Below the pieces are notes generated by a model that was not told where the DNA came from, made no database searches, and was given only the letters and a program-made list of their open reading frames with translations. A stretch of 22,013 bases of DNA, taken from assembly GCA_043793345.1 (NCBI GenBank), contig JAYVXF010000084.1:1-22013 (forward strand). The letters are read 5' to 3'. This stretch comes from UKL13-2 sp043793345. GTDB lineage: Bacteria; Pseudomonadota; Gammaproteobacteria; Burkholderiales; Usitatibacteraceae. How positions within the stretch are numbered: the first letter of the stretch is position 1; the number at the start of each line of letters is the position of its first letter. Both the position numbers and the translations under genes were made by a program. This document shows positions 7,602 through 14,297 of the stretch, piece by piece.

Positions 7602-8621
7602 ATGCAAAGCAAAAAACTCTTTTCCAGCGCCGCGAAAGCTGCCTTGGCGGTAGCGATGGCGCTTGGCGGTGCAACGTCCGTGTTCGCATGGGAGCCAACA
7701 AAGACCGTCGAATTCGTGGTGCCTGCGGGTACCGGCGGCGGTGCCGACCAAATGGCGCGCCTGATTCAGGGCGTCATCGCCAAAAACAAGCTGATGAAGC
7801 AGCCGATGGTGGTGGTGAATAAGGGTGGCGGTGCGGGTGCCGAGGGGTTTCTCGATGTAAAAAGTGCAAGCAAAGATCCGCACAAGATCATCATCACCTT
7901 GTCCAATTTATTCACGACGCCCATGGCGACCGGGGTGCCGTTCAACTGGAAAGATTTGACGCCAGTGAAAATGATGGCTCTGGATCAATTTGTTTTTTGG
8001 GTCAATGCCGAGACACCGTATAAAACCGCAAAGGAATATGTCGATGCGGTTAAAGCGGCAGGCCCCCACAAAATGAAAATGGGCGGCACCGGATCAAAGC
8101 AGGAAGACCAGATCATCACGGTCGCGATTGAAAAGCAGTCAGGTGCGAAATTTACCTACATTCCGTACAAAGGCGGCGGCGAAGTCGCGGTGCAGCTGGT
8201 TGGTAAACACGTCGATTCGACGGTGAATAATCCGATCGAGGCGGTTGAGCAGTGGCGGGCGGGTAAGCTGCGCGCATTGTGTGTTTTCGATAGCAAGCCG
8301 ATGCCTTACAAAACCAAAATCACCGCGACCATGTCATGGGGCGATATCCCCACCTGCGCAAGTCAGGGCTTGAATGTCGACTATCAAATGCTGCGCGGCA
8401 TTTTTATGGCACCGGGTGTGTCCAAAGACCAGGTCGAGTATTATGTGCAGCTGCTCAACAAGGTGCGCGAGACACCGGAGTGGAAAGACTTTATAGAGAA
8501 GGGCGCATTCGATCCAACCGCACTCGCCGGTGAGGAATTCCGCGCATGGGTGGCAAAGGAAGAGCAGCGCCATCAAGCGCTGATGGCCGAGGCGGGGTTT
8601 CTCGCTAAAAAGCAGCCGTGA
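7602..8621 (+). CDS. tctC: TTT transporter solute-binding protein (TctC/Bug family)
   Basis: Periplasmic binding component of a tripartite tricarboxylate transporter, 339 aa. The signal peptide (about 1-29, ending SVFA before Trp30) is followed by KTVEFVVPAGTGGGAD, the family's first ligand loop, VVVNKGGGAGAEGF, and FTYIPYKGGGEVAVQLVGKHVD, a well conserved Bug region. A Shine-Dalgarno GGAG lies 9 nt before the ATG. It is the first gene of a complete tctC-tctB-tctA set and is separated from tctB by 98 nt containing a stem-loop. The ligand is not readable from sequence; the nearby oxc and frc genes make oxalate or a related short dicarboxylate the leading guess. Gene symbol is by family position only. 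Confidence 0.9.
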   Translation: MQSKKLFSSAAKAALAVAMALGGATSVFAWEPTKTVEFVVPAGTGGGADQMARLIQGVIAKNKLMKQPMVVVNKGGGAGAEGFLDVKSASKDPHKIIITLSNLFTTPMATGVPFNWKDLTPVKMMALDQFVFWVNAETPYKTAKEYVDAVKAAGPHKMKMGGTGSKQEDQIITVAIEKQSGAKFTYIPYKGGGEVAVQLVGKHVDSTVNNPIEAVEQWRAGKLRALCVFDSKPMPYKTKITATMSWGDIPTCASQGLNVDYQMLRGIFMAPGVSKDQVEYYVQLLNKVRETPEWKDFIEKGAFDPTALAGEEFRAWVAKEEQRHQALMAEAGFLAKKQP

Positions 8622-8641
8622 TCTGGCACCATCCGGATTAA

Positions 8642-8665
8642 CGCCGGAAATCAGCATCTCCGGCG
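8642..8665 (+). promoter_or_regulatory. Intercistronic stem-loop between tctC and tctB
   Basis: A perfect 7-bp stem, CGCCGGA (8642-8648) with TCCGGCG (8659-8665), encloses a 10-nt loop. It sits 20 nt after the tctC stop and is not followed by a T tract, so it does not look like a terminator. Hairpins in this position in binding-protein transport operons often protect the upstream mRNA and raise binding-protein levels over the membrane subunits; that role is inferred. Confidence 0.45.
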
Positions 8666-8719
8666 GCTGGTGTCGCGCCGTTGGAGCGGGTGGATGTTGC
8701 AGGGCAATGAGGAGAGAAC

Positions 8720-9235
8720 GTGATCGAACCAGAAGAAAAATCGGCAGCATCGATCAAATCGGTTGATGCAGTCATCGCGGTGATGATATTTATTTTTGGA
8801 GCCGTCGTCGCCTGGGACAGCACCCGGCTGGGGGCCAAGTGGGGATCCGACGGCCCTGAAGCGGGATACTTCCCGTTCTACATCGGGATCATTATCTGCG
8901 TTGCCAGCATCGTTAATTTTATTCACGCTTTGCGCAATACGGATGGCGACTCTTTTGTCAGCGTCACCTCGCTGAAGCTGGTGGTTTCTGTTTTGGTGCC
9001 AACAATTATTTATGTGGGCTTGATCGGTGGCGTCGGCTCGTGGGACGGGCTGGGTATTTATCTGGCATCGACAATTTTTATTGCGGCCTTCATGAAGTGG
9101 CTCGGAAAATATCGTTGGGGCATGACCTTGGGCGTGAGCATCGCCGTGCCGGTTGTATTTTTCCTGATGTTTGAAATGTGGTTCAAGGTGCCGCTGCCAA
9201 AAGGCCCAATAGAAGCCGCGTTGGGGCTGAACTGA
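8720..9235 (+). CDS. tctB: TTT transporter small membrane subunit
   Basis: Small inner-membrane subunit of the tripartite tricarboxylate transporter, 171 aa. It starts at a GTG (8720-8722) with a strong upstream GAGGAGAG at 8708-8715. Hydrophobic segments lie near residues 15-33, 50-72, 83-108, 112-127 and 140-157. The GYFPFYIG motif (about 49-56) is typical of the TctB family. The stop is followed by a single nucleotide and then the tctA ATG, so the two membrane subunits are translationally linked. TctB is poorly conserved in sequence, so the call rests on the GYFPF motif, the topology and its position between tctC and tctA. Confidence 0.9.
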   Translation: MIEPEEKSAASIKSVDAVIAVMIFIFGAVVAWDSTRLGAKWGSDGPEAGYFPFYIGIIICVASIVNFIHALRNTDGDSFVSVTSLKLVVSVLVPTIIYVGLIGGVGSWDGLGIYLASTIFIAAFMKWLGKYRWGMTLGVSIAVPVVFFLMFEMWFKVPLPKGPIEAALGLN

Positions 9236-9236
9236 C

Positions 9237-10727
9237 ATGGAAGAAATTACCAGTCTGTTGCACGGCTTTTCGGTCGCACTCACGCCCTACAATTTAGGGC
9301 TGATGATGGTCGGCGTGATATTGGGCGTGCTGATCGGTGTGCTGCCCGGACTGGGCGGCGCCAATGGCGTGGCGATTTTGCTGCCGCTGACATTTTCGAT
9401 GAACCCAACCTCGGCGATCATCATGCTTTCCTGCCTCTATTGGGGCGCGTTGTTTGGCGGCGCGATCACGTCGATACTATTCAATATTCCGGGAGAGCCG
9501 TGGTCGGTTGCCACGACCTTCGATGGCTATCCGATGGCGCAGCAGGGACGCGCGGGTGAGGCATTGACTGCGGCGTTTACGTCGTCCTTCATCGGCGCGC
9601 TGGTGGCGGTGCTGATGATCACGTTTCTTGCGCCGACAGTGGCGAAATTCGCGCTGAAATTCGGGCCGCCAGAATTTTTCGCCGTGTACTTGCTTACGTT
9701 CTGCAGTTTTGTCGGCATGACGAAAAGTCCGCCATTCAAAACCATCGCGTCGATGATGCTTGGATTCGCCCTCGCAACTGTCGGGCTGGACACGGTGACG
9801 GGGCAGCTGCGGATGACGTTTGGCTTCACCGAACTTCTCAAAGGTTTTGACTTCCTGATTGCCGTGATTGGTTTGTTTGGTATCGGCGAGATACTGCTGA
9901 CCATCGAGGAGGGTCTCGCGTTCAAGGGGGCGGACGGCAAAATGCGCATGCAGGTGGTACTTGACACCTGGAAAAAACTGCCGCAGTACTGGAAGACGAT
10001 GGTGCGCTCGTCGATCATCGGCTGCTGGATGGGCATTACGCCGGGCGGTGCGACGCCGGCTTCATTCATGGGTTATGGCGTTGCCAAAAAAGTTTCGCGC
10101 AACGGGGCCAACTTTGGCAAAGGTGAAATCGAAGGCGTGATTGCACCCGAGACGGCGGCTCACGCAGCGGGTACGGCGGCATTGCTGCCGATGCTGACGC
10201 TGGGCATTCCCGGTTCGCCGACGGCGGCGGTGTTGCTCGGTGGGCTGATGATCTGGGGCCTGCAACCGGGGCCGTTACTGTTTCAGGAGCACAAAGATTT
10301 TGTGTGGGGCCTGATTGCTTCGATGTATCTGGGCAACATCGCGGGCTTGATCGTGGTACTGACAACGGTGCCGTTATTTGCTGCCATCCTGCGCGTGCCG
10401 TTTTCCATCGTAGCGCCCGTCATTCTGACCATTTGTGCAATTGGTGCGTACACCGTGCATAGCTCGATGTTTGATGTGTGGTTGATGGTGTTTTTTGGTG
10501 TGGTGGGTTACGCGTTCAAGAAGCTCGATTATCCGCTGGCACCCCTGGTGTTGGCGCTGGTGCTCGGCGACCGCGCAGAGGACGCGTTCCGTCAATCCAT
10601 GCTTGCCTCGCAGGGCGACATGACGGTGTTTTTTTCCAATGGCCTCGTCGGCACCATTACCGTTCTTGCGCTGATGATGCTGTTTTGGGCGCCGGTCAGC
10701 GCGCTCATCTCTAAAATCCGGTCATAG
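9237..10727 (+). CDS. tctA: TTT transporter large membrane subunit
   Basis: Large permease subunit of the tripartite tricarboxylate transporter, 496 aa with about 12 predicted membrane helices. It uses the ion gradient to import the carboxylate delivered by TctC. Family motifs are present: GVLPGLGGANGVAILLPLTF near residues 35-54, the GGAITSILFNIPGEP stretch that follows, a mid-protein GITPGGATPASFMGYG repeat of the same fold, and TLGIPGSPTAAVLLGG. The two related glycine/proline-rich loops reflect the internal duplication of TctA. It starts 1 nt after tctB and ends 9 nt before the kinase-like/BON gene, so all four genes form one operon. Confidence 0.95.
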   Translation: MEEITSLLHGFSVALTPYNLGLMMVGVILGVLIGVLPGLGGANGVAILLPLTFSMNPTSAIIMLSCLYWGALFGGAITSILFNIPGEPWSVATTFDGYPMAQQGRAGEALTAAFTSSFIGALVAVLMITFLAPTVAKFALKFGPPEFFAVYLLTFCSFVGMTKSPPFKTIASMMLGFALATVGLDTVTGQLRMTFGFTELLKGFDFLIAVIGLFGIGEILLTIEEGLAFKGADGKMRMQVVLDTWKKLPQYWKTMVRSSIIGCWMGITPGGATPASFMGYGVAKKVSRNGANFGKGEIEGVIAPETAAHAAGTAALLPMLTLGIPGSPTAAVLLGGLMIWGLQPGPLLFQEHKDFVWGLIASMYLGNIAGLIVVLTTVPLFAAILRVPFSIVAPVILTICAIGAYTVHSSMFDVWLMVFFGVVGYAFKKLDYPLAPLVLALVLGDRAEDAFRQSMLASQGDMTVFFSNGLVGTITVLALMMLFWAPVSALISKIRS

Positions 10728-10736
10728 GGGGCTTCG

Positions 10737-11582
10737 ATGCCGGTTATTGCAATGACGCAGGAAATGGCCACGCTCGGCAAAGACGTGGCGCTGGGCGTGT
10801 GCGAGGCGCTGGGCGTGGAGCAGGTGCGGCATGAGGTTGGCGACATCGTCGCCGGTCGCATGCAGGTCAAGAAGAGTTTGATTCGACGGTTGCGCGAAGG
10901 CAAGGCCAGCACCATGGAGCGTTGGGGTGCCGATGAAAAAACCATTTCGATATTCACCGCCGAGGAAGTGCTGGATCGCGCCGTAGCCGGAAATGTGCTT
11001 ATTCGTGGATGGGGTGCAACGTTGTGGCTGCGACCTGTCTCGCATATTGCGGGCATTCAGGTTTGCGCACCGATGCCGTTGCGCATCGAGCGCCTGATGG
11101 CGCGTCTCGACACCGATGACGAAGCACTTGCGACCAGGGAAATTCTGGCTGACGACGCGGCGCGCGCGGCGCGCATGGAAGAACATTTCGGTGTGCACTG
11201 GGGCAACCCCACGCTTTACGATCTCACATTGAACACCGAGCGCACGCCCATCAGCGATTGCATCGACCTGGTCCTGAAATTGGTGAGGAGTGCCGCCTTT
11301 CAGGAAACCGGCGCGTCACGCCAATGCCTGCGCGATCTGGCACTTGCGGCCAAGGTGCGCGCCGCATTTCGTGCGCAGCCCGACACCGTCGAAGTGGATG
11401 TGGCGGTGACGGCGACGAGCGGCGATATCCTCCTCGAAGGCATTGTTGCCAATGCCGTTGCGCGCGAGCGGAGCGCGGAAATTGCCGGCGAGGTTGCGGG
11501 CGTGAGCCGGGTCGAAAACAAACTCAACATCATGTCGGGCGGTGTCGGCCGGCGGATTTTCCCAAGCGGATTGACGCGTTGA
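10737..11582 (+). CDS. Cytidylate kinase-like domain fused to a C-terminal BON domain
   Basis: A 281 aa fusion. Residues about 1-185 match the cytidylate-kinase-like family (Cytidylate_kin2 type): IAMTQEMATLGKDVA stands at the P-loop position, followed by NVLIRGWGATLWL (86-98), the lid-like APMPLRIERLMARL (111-124) and FGVHWGNPTLYDLTLNT (151-167). The P-loop is degenerate compared with the usual REYGSGGREIA pattern, so kinase activity is uncertain. Residues about 203-267 form a BON domain, ending in the typical GVSRVENKLNIM; BON modules bind membranes or small ligands in other proteins. It follows tctA after 9 nt with AGGGGG ahead of the ATG, so it belongs to the transporter operon. No signal peptide is present, so it is probably cytosolic. 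A role in sensing or regulating transport is inference. Confidence 0.8.
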   Translation: MPVIAMTQEMATLGKDVALGVCEALGVEQVRHEVGDIVAGRMQVKKSLIRRLREGKASTMERWGADEKTISIFTAEEVLDRAVAGNVLIRGWGATLWLRPVSHIAGIQVCAPMPLRIERLMARLDTDDEALATREILADDAARAARMEEHFGVHWGNPTLYDLTLNTERTPISDCIDLVLKLVRSAAFQETGASRQCLRDLALAAKVRAAFRAQPDTVEVDVAVTATSGDILLEGIVANAVARERSAEIAGEVAGVSRVENKLNIMSGGVGRRIFPSGLTR

Positions 11583-11589
11583 GCATTTC

Positions 11590-12216
11590 CTAACGCGCGA
11601 GAATCTCGCGAATTTTGCCTTTTTGTTTCACGCGCGAGAGCGTCTCGGCGGACAGGTTCAGGTAGGACGCCAGTTCTTTCATCGGTACCCGCTCATAAAG
11701 GTCGGCGTGCTTGCGCAGGAATCGCTGCATGCGCCCTTGTGCGTCGAGCATATGCAGCGTGATGGTGTGCGCCATGACTTCCGACATGAGGTGCATCACT
11801 TCGTACTCAAAGTCATCCTTGATCGCGGGGTGCCTGTCAAGAAACTCCACCCACTGCTGCATCGGCAACTGCGCGACGCGTGATTTGACGACCGCGCGAA
11901 TCGAGTAGGGTGCCGGTGTACGCAGTCGCCATGCGGCATAGCTGGTATCCATCTCGTCTTCTTTGGCGAAACGCAGGATCATCTCCTTGCCTTCCTGATT
12001 CGACACCACGCGTTTGAGAATGCCGTCGAGCACGAAATACTGCGCCATCTCGTGGTCCCCCTGTCCCAACAGCAAATCGCCTTTCTTGTGTTCACTAATC
12101 GACAGGAGTTTTTCGAGTTCCTTGAACGCGCGGGGTTTGATGGTGCGCAGCACAATATTGCGGGCAAGCTGGGCGCTAAGCAGTTCTCGTTGGGGGTGGG
12201 AAACAAGCAGTGTCAT
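11590..12216 (-). CDS. Crp/Fnr-family transcriptional regulator without cysteines
   Basis: DNA-binding regulator of 208 aa. The N-terminal cyclic-nucleotide-type beta roll covers about 25-120 (GDLLLGQGDHEMAQYFVLDG, 46-65). A dimerisation helix follows (about 125-165), then a winged helix-turn-helix with VPMKELASYLNLSAETLSR (177-195). Glu191, Ser194 and Arg195 form the E-x2-S-R pattern that reads TTGAT half-sites in FNR. The cAMP-binding residues of Crp (a GE...RSA pattern) are not present, and there is no cysteine anywhere, so an FNR-type iron-sulphur sensor is excluded. It is convergent with the tct operon (7 nt between stops) and divergent from oxc, and two FNR-like boxes lie between it and oxc. 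It most likely controls the oxalate genes and itself. The signal is unknown. No Shine-Dalgarno is evident before the start. Confidence 0.88.
   Translation of the reverse strand: MTLLVSHPQRELLSAQLARNIVLRTIKPRAFKELEKLLSISEHKKGDLLLGQGDHEMAQYFVLDGILKRVVSNQEGKEMILRFAKEDEMDTSYAAWRLRTPAPYSIRAVVKSRVAQLPMQQWVEFLDRHPAIKDDFEYEVMHLMSEVMAHTITLHMLDAQGRMQRFLRKHADLYERVPMKELASYLNLSAETLSRVKQKGKIREILAR
11596..11625 (+). terminator. Intrinsic terminator for the tct operon, lying inside the convergent crp-type gene
   Basis: The stem CGCGAG (11596-11601) with CTCGCG (11605-11610) has a 3-nt loop and is followed by AATTTTGCCTTTTTG on the plus strand, giving a GC-rich hairpin plus T-rich tail. It begins 13 nt after the stop of the kinase-like/BON gene. 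It overlaps the last codons of the convergent regulator. The T tract is interrupted by GCC, so efficiency is uncertain. Confidence 0.5.
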
Positions 12217-12242
12217 GGCGGCAGGAGTCGCTGAAATTAGCT

Positions 12243-12258
12243 ATTGACAGGCATCAAT
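12243..12258. promoter_or_regulatory. FNR-like operator 1
   Basis: Perfect inverted repeat ATTGA-N6-TCAAT, containing TTGAC-AGGC-ATCAA, which matches the FNR consensus TTGAT-N4-ATCAA at 9 of 10 positions. It lies 27-42 bp upstream of the divergent Crp/Fnr-type gene and overlaps a possible plus-strand -35 element (TTGACA, 12244-12249). This position would suit autoregulation or repression. Confidence 0.6.
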
Positions 12259-12271
12259 GCGTCGCTATTGT
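12244..12271 (+). promoter_or_regulatory. Possible sigma70 promoter for oxc
   Basis: A consensus -35 TTGACA (12244-12249) is followed after 16 nt by TATTGT (12266-12271), a 4 of 6 match to the -10. If used, the oxc leader would be about 195 nt long. The -35 is embedded in operator 1, so part of its likeness to a promoter may simply reflect the operator. Confidence 0.35.
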
Positions 12272-12321
12272 GGCATTTTTATCATGCGTGCTCACAAGGG
12301 CAAATAATGCATTTTTCAAGA

Positions 12322-12337
12322 GTTGATGAAAGTCAAC
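12322..12337. promoter_or_regulatory. FNR-like operator 2
   Basis: Perfect inverted repeat GTTGA-N6-TCAAC, containing TTGAT-GAAA-GTCAA, again 9 of 10 against the FNR consensus. It is centred about 143 bp upstream of the oxc start and 79 bp from operator 1. The identical TTGA-N6-TCAA core in both sites supports recognition by one regulator, most simply the adjacent Crp/Fnr-type protein. The rest of the 256-bp divergent region shows only a short TCGGTT/AACCGA inverted repeat (12407-12412 and 12429-12434). Confidence 0.6.
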
Positions 12338-12472
12338 AAATCATGGGTTTTGGGCGGCTAGTCCGGGTTTGTGGTGGATGGATGCAACGTCGCCCTGCTA
12401 GCAGTATCGGTTCGAAAAAAACTGGTTCAACCGACAGCTCGATTTGGCGAAAATAACGCGAGGTATCCCAGC

Positions 12473-14197
12473 ATGACAAACGACTCACCATCATCAGACG
12501 TGACCGACGGTTTTCATCTGGTCATCGATGCCCTGAAACTCAACGGACTCAACACCATTTACGGACTGCCCGGTATTCCGATCACCGATCTCACGCGCAA
12601 AGCCCAGGCCGAGGGCATGCGGGTGATCTCCTTCCGCCATGAGCAGAATGCAGGCAATGCTGCAGCCATCGCCGGCTTCATTACGCAGAAACCCGGCATT
12701 TGTCTCACGGTGTCAGCACCTGGATTTCTCAACGGGCTCACCGCGCTGACCAACGCCACCACCAACTGTTTCCCGATGATCCTGATTTCAGGATCCAGCG
12801 AGCGCGAGATCGTCGACTTGCAGCAGGGCGACTACGAGGAGATGGATCAGCTCGCGATCGCCAAGCCGCTATGCAAGGCCGCCTTTCGCGTGCTGCACGC
12901 CGAAGACATTGGTGTCGGCGTCGCGCGCGCGATCCGTGCCGCCGTCTCCGGTCGTCCGGGCGGCGTGTATCTCGATCTGCCGGCCAAGCTGTTTGCACAG
13001 ACCATGGATGCCGAAGCTGGGAAGAAATCGTTGATCAAGGTTGTCGATCCGGCACCGCGGCAGATCCCGGCTGCCGATGCCGTGCAGCGCGCTCTGGATC
13101 TGCTCAAAGCTGCCAGGCGCCCGCTGATCCTGCTGGGCAAAGGAGCAGCGTACGCGCAGGCCGACGCCGACATCCGCGCGCTCGTCGAGCGGACTGGCAT
13201 TCCCTACCTGCCGATGTCGATGGCCAAGGGCCTGCTGCCCGATACGCATCCACAGTCTGCAGCGGCCGCACGCTCCTATGTGCTGCCCGAAGCCGATGTG
13301 GTGGTACTGATCGGGGCACGCCTCAATTGGCTGCTCTCGCAAGGCAAGGGTAAGACTTGGGGCGGCAAACATGCGAAGGCCTGGGGTGGCCAGAAGTTTA
13401 TCCAGATCGACATTTCGCCCACCGAAATGGATAGCAACGTTTTCATCGAAGCCCCACTGGTCGGTGACATCGGCTCTTGCGTGTCGGCGCTGCTTGCAGG
13501 CATTGGTGCTGGCTGGGTCAAGCCATCTGCCGATTGGCTTGATGCCATCGCTGACAAGAAAAACAAAAACCTCGCCAAGATGGCCGAGACGCTGTCGAAA
13601 GATCCGACGCCGATGAATTTTCACAGCGCGCTGAATGTGGTGCGTGACATCGTCAAGGCGAATCCCGCCGCCATGCTGGTTAACGAAGGCGCCAACGCGC
13701 TGGATTTCACGCGCTCAATCGTCGACATGTACCAGCCGCGCAAACGTCTGGACGTGGGCACCTGGGGCATCATGGGCATCGGCATGGGCTTTGCCGTGGC
13801 AGCAGCAGTAGAAACGGGTCTGCCCGTGATCGCGATCGAGGGCGACAGTGCCTTCGGCTTCTCCGGCATGGAAGTCGAGACCATCTGCCGCTATAACCTG
13901 CCGGTCTGCGTCGTCGTCATGAACAACAACGGCGTCTATCGCGGCACCGATGTTAATCCGACCGGCGGCTCCGATGTGGCACCGACCGTGTTCGTGAAGG
14001 GCGCGCGCTATGACAAACTGATGGAGGCATTCGGTGGTGTGGGTGTGCATGCAACGACACCAGCCGAGTTGCGCCGTGCGATGGAAGAAGCGATCCGTTC
14101 CGGTAAGCCCACGCTCATCAATGCCGTTATTGATGAAACCGCCGGTACCGAAAGCGGTCGCATCACCAGCCTGAATCCGCAAAGCGCAAAAAAGTAA
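12473..14197 (+). CDS. oxc: Oxalyl-CoA decarboxylase (thiamine diphosphate dependent)
   Basis: Converts oxalyl-CoA to formyl-CoA and CO2, cytosolic, 574 aa from the ATG at 12473. It aligns with E. coli YfdU/Oxc from the N-terminus: DGFHLVIDALK, the catalytic glutamate Glu57 in FRHEQNAG, GICLTVSAPGFLNGLTAL (75-92), LISGSS (104-109), LQQGDYEEMDQ (115-125), GARLNWLL (281-288), and the ThDP/Mg site GDSAFGFSGME (457-467) to NNNG (484-487). A possible upstream in-frame start at 12371 adds 34 residues without family support and was not used. A small near-repeat WGGKH-AKAWGGQ (296-307) looks like a short insertion relative to E. coli. The gene is divergent from the Crp/Fnr-type regulator and upstream of frc. 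The close match to Oxc separates it from other ThDP enzymes such as acetolactate synthase. Confidence 0.96.
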   Translation: MTNDSPSSDVTDGFHLVIDALKLNGLNTIYGLPGIPITDLTRKAQAEGMRVISFRHEQNAGNAAAIAGFITQKPGICLTVSAPGFLNGLTALTNATTNCFPMILISGSSEREIVDLQQGDYEEMDQLAIAKPLCKAAFRVLHAEDIGVGVARAIRAAVSGRPGGVYLDLPAKLFAQTMDAEAGKKSLIKVVDPAPRQIPAADAVQRALDLLKAARRPLILLGKGAAYAQADADIRALVERTGIPYLPMSMAKGLLPDTHPQSAAAARSYVLPEADVVVLIGARLNWLLSQGKGKTWGGKHAKAWGGQKFIQIDISPTEMDSNVFIEAPLVGDIGSCVSALLAGIGAGWVKPSADWLDAIADKKNKNLAKMAETLSKDPTPMNFHSALNVVRDIVKANPAAMLVNEGANALDFTRSIVDMYQPRKRLDVGTWGIMGIGMGFAVAAAVETGLPVIAIEGDSAFGFSGMEVETICRYNLPVCVVVMNNNGVYRGTDVNPTGGSDVAPTVFVKGARYDKLMEAFGGVGVHATTPAELRRAMEEAIRSGKPTLINAVIDETAGTESGRITSLNPQSAKK

Positions 14198-14231
14198 TAA
14201 CCAAGAAGACGAATGCCCGCAGAGGGCGACG

Positions 14232-14263
14232 GGTAACATAGGCAGCGGTTGTTATACGTTACC
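14232..14263 (+). promoter_or_regulatory. Inverted repeat in the oxc-frc gap
   Basis: GGTAAC (14232-14237) pairs perfectly with GTTACC (14258-14263), and ATA/TAT inside can extend the stem past a 2-nt bulge. No T tract follows. The 100-nt gap ends with AAGGAA before the frc start. The element could be an mRNA-stabilising hairpin or an operator. Confidence 0.3.
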
Positions 14264-14297
14264 TCTCACGCTTTATCGTACGAATACAAGGAACCGC

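Noticed and set aside
12371..12472. Upstream in-frame ATG extending Oxc by 34 residues
   Set aside because: The extension has no counterpart in Oxc proteins; the ATG at 12473 aligns with the family N-terminus.
14240..14256. Sigma54-like GG/GC elements before frc
   Set aside because: The GC doublet is not at the required distance from GG.
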